Below are positions 1-5,880 of a DNA stretch of 7,662 nucleotides, piece by piece. The stretch spans positions 1 to 7,662 of the forward strand of contig PLYW01000213.1 of NCBI GenBank assembly GCA_003151875.1, given 5' to 3'. The notes under the pieces are model-generated. The model searched no databases and had not been told where the DNA came from. It saw only the letters and a list, made by a program, of their open reading frames with translations. This DNA is from Acidobacteriaceae bacterium. GTDB taxonomy: Bacteria > Acidobacteriota > Terriglobia > Terriglobales > Acidobacteriaceae. The translations under genes were made by a program, and so were the position numbers. How positions within the stretch are numbered: position 1 is the first letter of the stretch; the number at the start of each line of letters is the position of its first letter.

Positions 1-1238
1 GTGTCCTTTGCTTTTACAGTAGCGGCAGCGTTGGAAGCGGGGTCTGATGTGTATTGCTGTTCTGGTTTGAACTGCTTACTGAGGGCCAATCCTTGCTCCT
101 GGTAGGACGAACCGATGGAAACACCGTAAACCTTCTCGGGAATAGCCGCCATCTTGTAATAGTGCAGCCTGCCCACGTATTGATCGTCCTCTAAGACGAT
201 CGGCATCTCATGCACGCGGACTTCGAGCACCGCCTTGGTGCCGGGGATTTCTCCGCGCATTCCATATCCAAAGCCAGGGTCAAAGAAGCCGGCATAGTGG
301 GCGCGGAAATCTCCAATGGTTGGATCGTAGGCCACCATTTCAGCCGCATGGTCAGGCCCTACGCGAACTCGTTGCTTCGATGCCAATAGATAAAATTCTC
401 CCGGCTCGAGAATGAATTGGCCGTTGCGTGGCCGGTCGATAGGAGTCCAGAACTCGGCCCGATCGTAGTAGTTGACCCGACTGAGGTCTATGGAAGGGGC
501 GTGCTTCTTGGCTTGATACGCGACGACCTCGGAACGTCCGTTGCCTTGCAGGTCAACGGTCATGTATAGACCGCGATTTATGTCGGCCTGCCCCGAACCG
601 TCTTCCTCGCTCAAAACCAACCCATCGCCTTTAGCCAACTCCTTCAGGTCGTCATCCGCAGCAGCGTTCGACTTGCCGCGCACAAACCGCAATTGATTGA
701 GCTTCATGCCACATTGCACGACGATAGGAAAGGTTCGGGAAACTACCTCTACATACAATCCACCGCAATACCCTTTTCGGACGTGCTCGAACTCGTCACC
801 GGTTTCGGTAATTAGCCGGGTGAAAATATCCAGCCGCCCCGTTGTACTTTTCGAATTGGCGATTCCGTAAACGTCGGAAGGAAGCGCCAGACTCTCCATC
901 AAGGGGATGATGTACACCACGCCCTTCTCCAGCAGGGTTGGCTCGGTAATGTCGATCTTCTTCTCCAGCAGGCCGTTGGCGGTGGCCTTATTGAGCAGCG
1001 TGGTGGATCTCCCCGGCAGGAATCTGGCACGGACCCGGTACGCTTCGTGCCACAAGCGCAGGTCGATGCTGGCTGGCTGGATCTGGGCCTCGGGAATCTC
1101 GCGAGTCGAACGGATGATGCCCGTGTCGATGAAGGTGCGAATTTCCTGAGACGGCAGGATGCCTTCGCCGCTCGGCTGCCGGGCCGTGACTGCGGGAAAC
1201 AGGGAGTCTGATGCCAAGATTTCCTCCGCTTTATCCAT
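1..1238 (-). CDS. dcd: dCTP deaminase, long two-domain form (C-terminus cut by window edge)
   Basis: Deaminates dCTP to dUTP in the cytoplasm (EC 3.5.4.13), feeding dUTPase and thymidylate synthase. The frame is open for 412 codons from ATG at 1238 and leaves the window without a stop. It matches the long DCD family, which carries two dUTPase-like jelly-roll units instead of the one in E. coli Dcd. Early motifs are GILPSQEI and QPASIDLRLW. The first unit holds NSKSTTGRLDIFTRLI (residues 128-143). The second holds HYAGFFDPGFGYG (314-326) and GTKAVLEVR, followed by VGRLHYYKM. Family similarity ends near residue 391; what follows is a Q/A/T/K-rich tail of at least 21 residues. ATG 1238 directly follows an in-frame TAA and has no ribosome site. 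A TTG at 1217 (codon 8) sits 5 bases after a perfect GGAGG and may be the true start. Family call is firm; the symbol is by homology. Confidence 0.88.
   Translation of the reverse strand, partial: MDKAEEILASDSLFPAVTARQPSGEGILPSQEIRTFIDTGIIRSTREIPEAQIQPASIDLRLWHEAYRVRARFLPGRSTTLLNKATANGLLEKKIDITEPTLLEKGVVYIIPLMESLALPSDVYGIANSKSTTGRLDIFTRLITETGDEFEHVRKGYCGGLYVEVVSRTFPIVVQCGMKLNQLRFVRGKSNAAADDDLKELAKGDGLVLSEEDGSGQADINRGLYMTVDLQGNGRSEVVAYQAKKHAPSIDLSRVNYYDRAEFWTPIDRPRNGQFILEPGEFYLLASKQRVRVGPDHAAEMVAYDPTIGDFRAHYAGFFDPGFGYGMRGEIPGTKAVLEVRVHEMPIVLEDDQYVGRLHYYKMAAIPEKVYGVSIGSSYQEQGLALSKQFKPEQQYTSDPASNAAATVKAKD
1221..1227 (-). promoter_or_regulatory. Shine-Dalgarno GGAGGAA inside the annotated dcd start region
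   Basis: On the minus strand the bases read GGAGGAA, then ATC, then TTG (start 1217). The core-to-start distance of 5 bases is optimal, while the upstream ATG at 1238 has only a C/G-rich leader with no purine tract. This favours initiation at TTG 1217 (sequence MASDSLFPAV). Seven residues would be lost, none of them in conserved family positions. Confidence 0.5.
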
Positions 1239-1493
1239 TTAGTAATGTCGCGCCGCGCCGTCCCGCGTTTGTCGAGACTCCAAAGGGTAGCAGGTGATTC
1301 GCCCTGTGGATTTCTTGGGAATCTCACTCTTATTGTGAATTTCCCACAAGAGCATTTGCAATCAATGACTTGGTCGATCCAAACACTGCGCGCGAAGCCA
1401 TTGTCTGTGCAAAACTATTTTTTGCGATCCCTTGCAACTGCTGCAAGATGATGCAGGAAGCAAGAACGACGTGGTGCGAGTCCCGACTCAATA
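1239..1493. other. Intergenic gap between prolyl oligopeptidase stop and dcd start, with three dyads
   Basis: No credible gene lies here. Three inverted repeats are visible. The first, at 1327-1352, pairs CTCTT and GTG with CAC and AAGAG around AATTTCC, with a bulged ATT. The second, at 1409-1425, is GCAAAA / TTTTGC with a 5-base loop. The third, at 1431-1447, is CTTGCA / TGCAAG with a 5-base loop. On the minus strand none is followed by a T-run, so none is a standard intrinsic terminator for the oligopeptidase gene. The promoter of dcd should also be here, but no convincing -35/-10 pair was found. The first dyad lies about 90-110 bases upstream of the dcd start and could be an operator. Confidence 0.4.
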
Positions 1494-3647
1494 TTACGGC
1501 GTCATGCCCAACTGCCAGAACAGAAACGAGTAGATGTCCGTCCATTCCTCTACCAATTTCGAGATGGGCTTGCCCGCGCCATGTCCGGCCTTCGGCTCGA
1601 TGCGCAGCAGAATCGGATTCGGCCCGCCATTGTCCGCCTGCAGCAGCGCGGTCATCTTCTTGGCGTGCATGGGATCGACGCGCGTGTCGGTGTCGGCAGT
1701 CATAAAGAGCACCGCCGGATACGCAGTGCCGTCCTTGACGTGGTGATACGGCGAGTAGGCGTACAGCCACTCGAATTGCTTCGCGTCCTGCGACGAACCG
1801 TACTCCGGGACCCACAGCTTGGCGATCTGGAAATTCTGGTAGCGCAGCATGTCGAGCAGCGGCACCTGGCAGATGACGGCGCGAAACAGGTCAGGCCGTT
1901 GGGTGAGCGCCGCGCCCATCAGCAGTCCGCCATTGCTGCCGCCACGAATTGCCAGATGTTCTTTGTCGGTGTAGCCCTCCTTCTCCAGATACTCCGCCGC
2001 GGCGATGAAATCGTCGAAGACGTTCTGCTTTTTGTCGAGCATACCGGCGCGATGCCAATCTTCACCGAACTCGGAGCCGCCGCGCAGGTTCGCCATGGCG
2101 AATACGCCGTCATGATCGAGCCAGGGGAACAGCACCTTGCTGAATTCCGGCGTCAGGCTGACGTTGAATCCGCCATAGGCGGTCAGCATGGCCGGGTTGT
2201 GGCCGGTGAGCTTCAGCCCCTTGCGCATGACGAGGAACATCGGCACCCGAGTGCCGTCCTTCGAGGTGTACCACACCTGCCGGGTTTCGTAGTTATTGGC
2301 GTCAATGCCGGTTGGAACTGAATCCCACAGTGTGCTCTTCGCCGTCTGAATGTCGAAGCGGTAGATCGTCGTCGGCACGGTGAATGAGGTGAAGACATAG
2401 AACGCGCTGGTGCTGTCGTACTCGCCGCCCATATTGACGATCGTGCCCAGGGTCGGGAGTTCCACTTCACCGAGCGGCTTGCCGTCGGTGGTGAAGCGCT
2501 TGAGCAGCGAGTGCGCGTTCAACTCGTAACGGGCGAAAAGTTGTCCGCCGATGATGTGGAGCGACGAGAGCACGGCGTCGGATTGCGGAATGATCTCGCG
2601 CCAGTGTTCGCGTGCCGGCGCCGTTACCGGAGTCTTGAAGACGCGGAAGTGCGGGCCATCTTCGTTGGTCAGGATGTAGAGATCGCCGTCGTACGGCTCC
2701 GCAAAGTAGAGAAAGTCCTTGCCGGTGCTGATGCGAATCGCTGGGGCGCCGGTTTGCACGTCCTGGAGAAAGAGTTCGGTCTTGGTCCAACCCTGCGCGA
2801 CTATGATGCTGAGCCAGCGGCCGTCGTTCGATAGGGTTATGTTGGGCCAATCCTGCGGGTCGCGGCCTTCACCGAAAATGAGCGGGTCCTTTGCGGTATC
2901 TCCGCCCAGCGGGTGATAGAAGACGTGCCGGTTGTACATCTCCTGGCCTTCCGCGACGTCGCCCTTCTTGGGATAACGCGTGTAATAGAAACCGCTGTCA
3001 TCGGGCTTCCACGCGATGCTGGCGGCGCGCGTGCGTTCGATGGTATCGGGCCGCAGCTTGTGGGTGGCGGTCTCGATGACGTGCAGCGTGCTCATCTCGG
3101 AGCCACTCTCGGAAGTGCCGTAAGCGACAAACTTACCGTCGTGCGACGGCCGCCACCAGTCGAGCGCTACCGTCCCGCCCTTGGAAAGCGGGTTGACATC
3201 CACCAGCACTTCGTCTTTGCCGTCCGCGTGTTTGCGGACGTAAAGCACGGGCTGGTTCTGCTTGCCTTCACGGCGAGTGTGGAAATAATAGTCGCCACCC
3301 ACCTCGGTCTCGCCCAGGTTGCCGATTTCGATCAACTGCTCGATGCGGTCGTGCAGCCTGTCGCGACCGGGCAGCTTGTCGAGGACGCTGCGCGTGTAGG
3401 CCAGTTGCGCTGCCACCCATTGCTGCGTTTCGGGACTGCTACCATCCTCCAGCCAGCGGTACGGGTCAACAATCTTGTGGCCGAAGTAATCGTCGGTGAC
3501 GGGCTGCTGCTTGGTTGAGGGAGGCTTGGGAATGTTCATCGTAGAAGAGGTATTGCCATGATCGTTCTGCGCCCACGCGGTTGCCAGCAGCAGGAGTGAG
3601 GCGCTCAGCGAGAGTAGTGAAAGACGGATAGCATCATAAGAACTCAT
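1494..3647 (-). CDS. Exported prolyl oligopeptidase (S9A family)
   Basis: A serine peptidase that cleaves short peptides after proline (EC 3.4.21.26), probably periplasmic. The protein is 717 residues, close to the family's roughly 700. Residues 1-26 look like a Sec signal peptide: Arg8, a Leu-rich core, and an AWA|Q cleavage site at 26/27. A short linker leads into the N-terminal PPxxK and DPYRWLED motif typical of the family. A seven-bladed propeller follows to about residue 460, then the alpha/beta-hydrolase domain (about 500-715). The catalytic triad is complete: Ser571 in GGSNGG, Asp654 in DTDTRV (with the substrate-binding Arg656), and His689 in AGHGAG. Spacings match porcine POP (554/641/680). 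The start was chosen because it gives the signal peptide; the frame stays open upstream to 3953 but that stretch has no family similarity. Ribosome site weak. Divergent from the S41-like gene, with which it shares a 375-bp upstream region. Confidence 0.93.
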   Translation of the reverse strand: MSSYDAIRLSLLSLSASLLLLATAWAQNDHGNTSSTMNIPKPPSTKQQPVTDDYFGHKIVDPYRWLEDGSSPETQQWVAAQLAYTRSVLDKLPGRDRLHDRIEQLIEIGNLGETEVGGDYYFHTRREGKQNQPVLYVRKHADGKDEVLVDVNPLSKGGTVALDWWRPSHDGKFVAYGTSESGSEMSTLHVIETATHKLRPDTIERTRAASIAWKPDDSGFYYTRYPKKGDVAEGQEMYNRHVFYHPLGGDTAKDPLIFGEGRDPQDWPNITLSNDGRWLSIIVAQGWTKTELFLQDVQTGAPAIRISTGKDFLYFAEPYDGDLYILTNEDGPHFRVFKTPVTAPAREHWREIIPQSDAVLSSLHIIGGQLFARYELNAHSLLKRFTTDGKPLGEVELPTLGTIVNMGGEYDSTSAFYVFTSFTVPTTIYRFDIQTAKSTLWDSVPTGIDANNYETRQVWYTSKDGTRVPMFLVMRKGLKLTGHNPAMLTAYGGFNVSLTPEFSKVLFPWLDHDGVFAMANLRGGSEFGEDWHRAGMLDKKQNVFDDFIAAAEYLEKEGYTDKEHLAIRGGSNGGLLMGAALTQRPDLFRAVICQVPLLDMLRYQNFQIAKLWVPEYGSSQDAKQFEWLYAYSPYHHVKDGTAYPAVLFMTADTDTRVDPMHAKKMTALLQADNGGPNPILLRIEPKAGHGAGKPISKLVEEWTDIYSFLFWQLGMTP

Positions 3648-4022
3648 CGCATCGAGTTTACCAGTGCAGAGGGTAGGCAGTCCGCGATTATGGCGTCGAG
3701 AGCGGCGCCACGGCGCTACAAGGCCATCGGCAATCAGCGGCGCCTCCTTTGCGCCAAAACGGAAAGTCTTGATCACGCCAAGTCTCGGTTGTCCAGGGTG
3801 TATTTTGCGAGATCGCAGGCCTTTGGTTCCGGCGCTTCGGGAATTAATCTCTGGCTGAAAGTGCCGTTTGCTTACGAGTAAGCCCTGCCCTGCGTCCAAG
3901 CAATAGCCGCAGACGGGGCTGCGAAGGTCAGAATCCAGCCAATTTCCTGCCACCTTCCCGTCAGTCTGGCATCGAAACTGAGGTAGAATGGGAGCGAGAG
4001 TATCCCTCCCAGCGAATTACAC
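3648..4022. promoter_or_regulatory. Divergent promoter region between prolyl oligopeptidase and the S41-like gene
   Basis: A 375-bp non-coding region that must hold both promoters. On the minus strand CATAAT (plus coordinates 3687-3692), about 40 bases before the oligopeptidase start, resembles a -10 box but has no good -35. On the plus strand TAGAAT (3984-3989) is a weak -10 candidate 33 bases before the S41-like start, also without a -35. A near-perfect dyad GCTTAC-GA-GTAAGC lies at 3870-3883, roughly central, and would suit a shared dimeric regulator. Smaller stems are GCGCCACGGCGC (3705-3716) and CGCAG / CTGCG (3908-3923). Promoter calls are weak; the dyad is seen directly. Confidence 0.4.
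3989..4011 (+). promoter_or_regulatory. Leader hairpin just upstream of the S41-like start codon
   Basis: TGGGAG (3989-3994) and CTCCCA (4006-4011) are perfect inverted repeats around an 11-base loop, ending 11 bases before the ATG at 4023. The gene has no normal Shine-Dalgarno; the only purine-rich SD-like run is the GGGAG buried in this stem. If transcription starts upstream, this could limit or control translation. The overlap with the weak TAGAAT box means it might instead straddle the transcript start. Confidence 0.35.
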
Positions 4023-5246
4023 ATGTCAAAGACCACCAAGCTTATTGTTCTCACCCTCTCTTTTGTGCTGGCCACGTTTGCCGTGGTTGGCGGACTAGGA
4101 GTTCGCGCCAACACCAATGATGACGGCTCGTATCGCCAATTGGGCGTTTACAGCGAAGTCCTGTCGCGCATTCGCACCGAGTACGTCGAGGAACCGAACA
4201 TTCCCAACGTTACCAGCGGCGCCCTGCACGGGTTGCTGGAATCGCTGGACGCCAACTCCAGCTATCTCGATCCCACCGAGTACAAGGATTACAAGCAGCG
4301 CAAGGAAGGCAAGGCCGGTATCGGCGCCGCGGTTTCCAAGCGCTACGGCTATGCGGCGGTGATTTCGGTGATTCCGGGCGGGCCGGCCGACAAGGCGGAC
4401 ATCGAAAGCGGCGACATCATCGAGGCCATCGAAGGCAAGACCACGCGCGACATGTCGCTGGCCGAGATTGACGGCCTGCTGACCGGAACTCCGGGATCGA
4501 CGGTTAACGTTTCCGTGGTTCGTCCGCGGCGGGCGCAGCCGGTGAAGTCGGAATTGACGCGCGCCATTGTTGTTGACCCGCCGATCAGCGACAAGATGAT
4601 GGAAGACGGCATCGCCTACATCAAGGTGGATGACTTCCCCAAGGGGCGTTCTCAGGAGATCGCCAACAAGCTGAAAGCGGTGCAGAAGGAAGGGGCCAAG
4701 AAGATCATTCTCGACCTGCGCAATTCGGGCGACGGCGAGGAGAACGAAGGCATCGCTACCGCGAACCTTTTTCTGAACCATGGCACCATCACCTACCTGC
4801 AAGGCCAGAAGTATCCCAAGCAGGTGTTCAACGCCGATCCGGAGAAGGCAGTGACCAGCCTGCCGCTGGTGGTGCTGGTGAACCGCGGCACGGCCGGAGC
4901 GGCAGAAATCGTGGCCGCCGCCGTGATGGAGAATGCACGCGGCGATGTGGTGGGCGACAAGACCTTCGGTTCGGGGTCGATCCAGAAAGTGATCGACATG
5001 CCGGACGGTTCGGCGCTGGTGCTGTCGGTTGCCAAGTACTACTCGCCATCGGGCAAGGCAGTGCAGGACACGGCCGTTACGCCAAACATCCTGGTTGCCG
5101 ACAACAACGACGACTTCATCGCCCCCGACGAGGACGAGAACGCGCCCGACGACGCGCAGCAGGAGAAGCAACAGAAAGCCAATCAGCCTGACGATCAGTT
5201 GAATCGCGCCATCGAGGTGCTGAAGAACCAGGGCAAGAAGGCGTAA
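4023..5246 (+). CDS. PDZ-S41 family protein lacking catalytic residues (predicted pseudoprotease related to Ctp)
   Basis: A 407-residue protein with the Ctp/Prc architecture. It has an N-terminal hydrophobic segment (about residues 7-27; signal peptide or anchor, possible cleavage after VRA), helices with LLESLDANSSYLDPTEY, and a PDZ domain from GIG at 99 to about 170. The S41 core runs from about 195 to 360, with VLVN, FGxGS(I/V)Q and SPSGKAVQ-TPNI motifs, followed by an acidic low-complexity tail and a short final helix. Active members use Ser430 and Lys455 (E. coli Prc numbering; SASASE and FGKG motifs). Here these align with Gly292 (GTAGAAE) and Ser317 (FGSG). Prc Asp441 aligns with Glu303, and the DLRxNPGG loop reads DLRNSGDG (N234 onward). 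The Gln equivalent to CtpB Gln338 is kept (Gln321). The frame is intact and the fold motifs preserved, so it looks selected, not decayed. Domain assignment is firm; loss of peptidase activity is inferred. Followed by a strong terminator, so probably monocistronic. Confidence 0.88.
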   Translation: MSKTTKLIVLTLSFVLATFAVVGGLGVRANTNDDGSYRQLGVYSEVLSRIRTEYVEEPNIPNVTSGALHGLLESLDANSSYLDPTEYKDYKQRKEGKAGIGAAVSKRYGYAAVISVIPGGPADKADIESGDIIEAIEGKTTRDMSLAEIDGLLTGTPGSTVNVSVVRPRRAQPVKSELTRAIVVDPPISDKMMEDGIAYIKVDDFPKGRSQEIANKLKAVQKEGAKKIILDLRNSGDGEENEGIATANLFLNHGTITYLQGQKYPKQVFNADPEKAVTSLPLVVLVNRGTAGAAEIVAAAVMENARGDVVGDKTFGSGSIQKVIDMPDGSALVLSVAKYYSPSGKAVQDTAVTPNILVADNNDDFIAPDEDENAPDDAQQEKQQKANQPDDQLNRAIEVLKNQGKKA

Positions 5247-5260
5247 GAGGCTTTTCACCA

Positions 5261-5280
5261 CCCTTCGGCTTCGCTCAGGG
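5261..5280. repeat. Short imperfect palindrome, possible dispersed intergenic repeat
   Basis: CCCT at 5261-5264 pairs with AGGG at 5277-5280, with a small GC/TTCG-type inner stem between them. It lies in the 115-base gap after the S41-like gene, before the intrinsic terminator. Its composition resembles the small REP-like hairpins scattered between genes in many bacteria. Only one copy is in this window, so repeat status is a guess from resemblance. Confidence 0.3.
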
Positions 5281-5293
5281 CAGGCTGCGACAC

Positions 5294-5326
5294 AAAGGCA
5301 CGGAGATTTCTCCGTGCTTTCTTTTT
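5294..5326 (+). terminator. Intrinsic terminator after the S41-like gene
   Basis: A perfect stem GCACGGAG / CTCCGTGC with an ATTT loop (5298-5317) is extended at its base by AA/TT and a G-U pair. It is followed by a T-rich run, TTTCTTTTT (5318-5326). It lies about 50 bases after the stop at 5246 and separates that gene from the VOC gene, implying the latter has its own promoter or depends on read-through. Confidence 0.88.
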
Positions 5327-5361
5327 AAGCTGCAAGAGAATGCGATGGGAAAGGATGCACG

Positions 5362-5754
5362 ATGAAACGGGTGATTGGGCTGGGTGGGATTTTCTTCAAA
5401 GCGAGGGACCCGAAGGCGCTCTACGAGTGGTATCGCCAACACCTCGGCATTGAGAGCGCGCCCGACGGTTCAGGGGCGATGTGGCGTGACGCCGACCACC
5501 CGGAAATCCCGGGCTGCAATGTGTGGGCGATCTTTCCCCAGGAGACGAAGTACTTCGCGCCCAGCCAGTCGAGTTTCATGATTAATTTCCGGGTGGAGAA
5601 ACTGGACGAACTGCTGAAGGCGCTGCGCGAGGAGGGCGTACAGGTGGATCCCAAGGTGGAAGAGGCGGACTACGGCAAGTTTGCGTGGATCATGGATCCG
5701 GAGGGGAACCGGGTGGAGCTGTGGGAGGCGCCGAAGGCAGTGGTTAGTGGATAG
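5362..5754 (+). CDS. VOC superfamily (glyoxalase/bleomycin-resistance fold) protein, function unknown
   Basis: A 130-residue cytoplasmic protein with the paired beta-alpha-beta-beta-beta layout of the VOC fold. The first half begins GGIFFKARDPKALYEWYRQHLGI; the second begins FMINFRVEKLDELL (72-85) and ends in the signature MDPEGNRVELWE (about 111-122). Glu119 matches the final metal ligand of glyoxalase I, but the usual first-strand His/Glu is GGI (8-10) and the second-half His position is Asn75. A standard four-ligand metal site, and so glyoxalase I activity, is therefore doubtful. Substrate cannot be told from sequence. A good ribosome site, AAAGGA at 5350-5355, lies 6 bases before the ATG. 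The last codons (VVSG-stop) lie within a heptad repeat array, so the C-terminal few residues may be repeat-derived. Confidence 0.85.
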   Translation: MKRVIGLGGIFFKARDPKALYEWYRQHLGIESAPDGSGAMWRDADHPEIPGCNVWAIFPQETKYFAPSQSSFMINFRVEKLDELLKALREEGVQVDPKVEEADYGKFAWIMDPEGNRVELWEAPKAVVSG

Positions 5755-5781
5755 TGGTCAGGGGCTAGGGGCTAGGGGCTA
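5740..5781. repeat. Phased array of six 7-bp repeats overlapping the VOC gene end
   Basis: Six consecutive heptads read GTGGTTA, GTGGATA, GTGGTCA, then GGGGCTA three times, with no phase slip. The first two and the first base of the third are coding: they specify the last four residues and the TAG stop (5752-5754). The three GGGGCTA units are exact copies, suggesting recent slippage expansion; the first three are diverged. They resemble the short tandemly repeated heptamers described in filamentous cyanobacteria, though no relation is claimed. Confidence 0.85.
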
Positions 5782-5844
5782 GTCCAACTAAAAGCCGTGC
5801 CCTGATACAGCCCGGAATGATCTATGAGGTGAGAGGTTGTTGGT

Positions 5845-5880
5845 AATTGCCGGTTTGCTAATGCTAATTGCTAGTTGCTT
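5845..5880. repeat. Second, AT-richer heptad-period run abutting the fabF stop
   Basis: The bases read AATTGCC, GGTTTGC, TAATGCT, AATTGCT, AGTTGCT, T. This is an approximate 7-bp period with consensus near AATTGCT and one phase irregularity in the second unit. It ends at the base before the fabF stop codon (5881-5883). The unit differs from the GGGGCTA array, so the two are separate repeats sharing a period. The 63 bases between the arrays contain no gene and no clear terminator for either flanking gene. Confidence 0.55.

Noticed and set aside
1409..1447. tRNA or intrinsic terminator from the paired stems
   Set aside because: No cloverleaf or TTCGA-type arm was found, and no T-run follows the stems on the strand that would need it.
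1581..2321. 246-codon plus-strand open frame inside the prolyl oligopeptidase gene
   Set aside because: Antisense shadow; the minus strand carries the intact catalytic triad of a known family.
3648..3953. N-terminal extension of the prolyl oligopeptidase frame to ATG 3953 (102 extra residues)
   Set aside because: The extension is Arg-rich with no family similarity, and would bury a clear signal peptide that begins at 3647.
4095..5261. 388-codon open frame antisense to the S41-like gene
   Set aside because: Its composition (His/Arg/Val/Leu-rich) is that of a reverse-complement shadow of a GC-rich gene. The plus strand has clear PDZ and S41 motifs.
5740..5880. CRISPR array
   Set aside because: Units are 7 bp, directly adjoining, with no spacers and no cas genes nearby.
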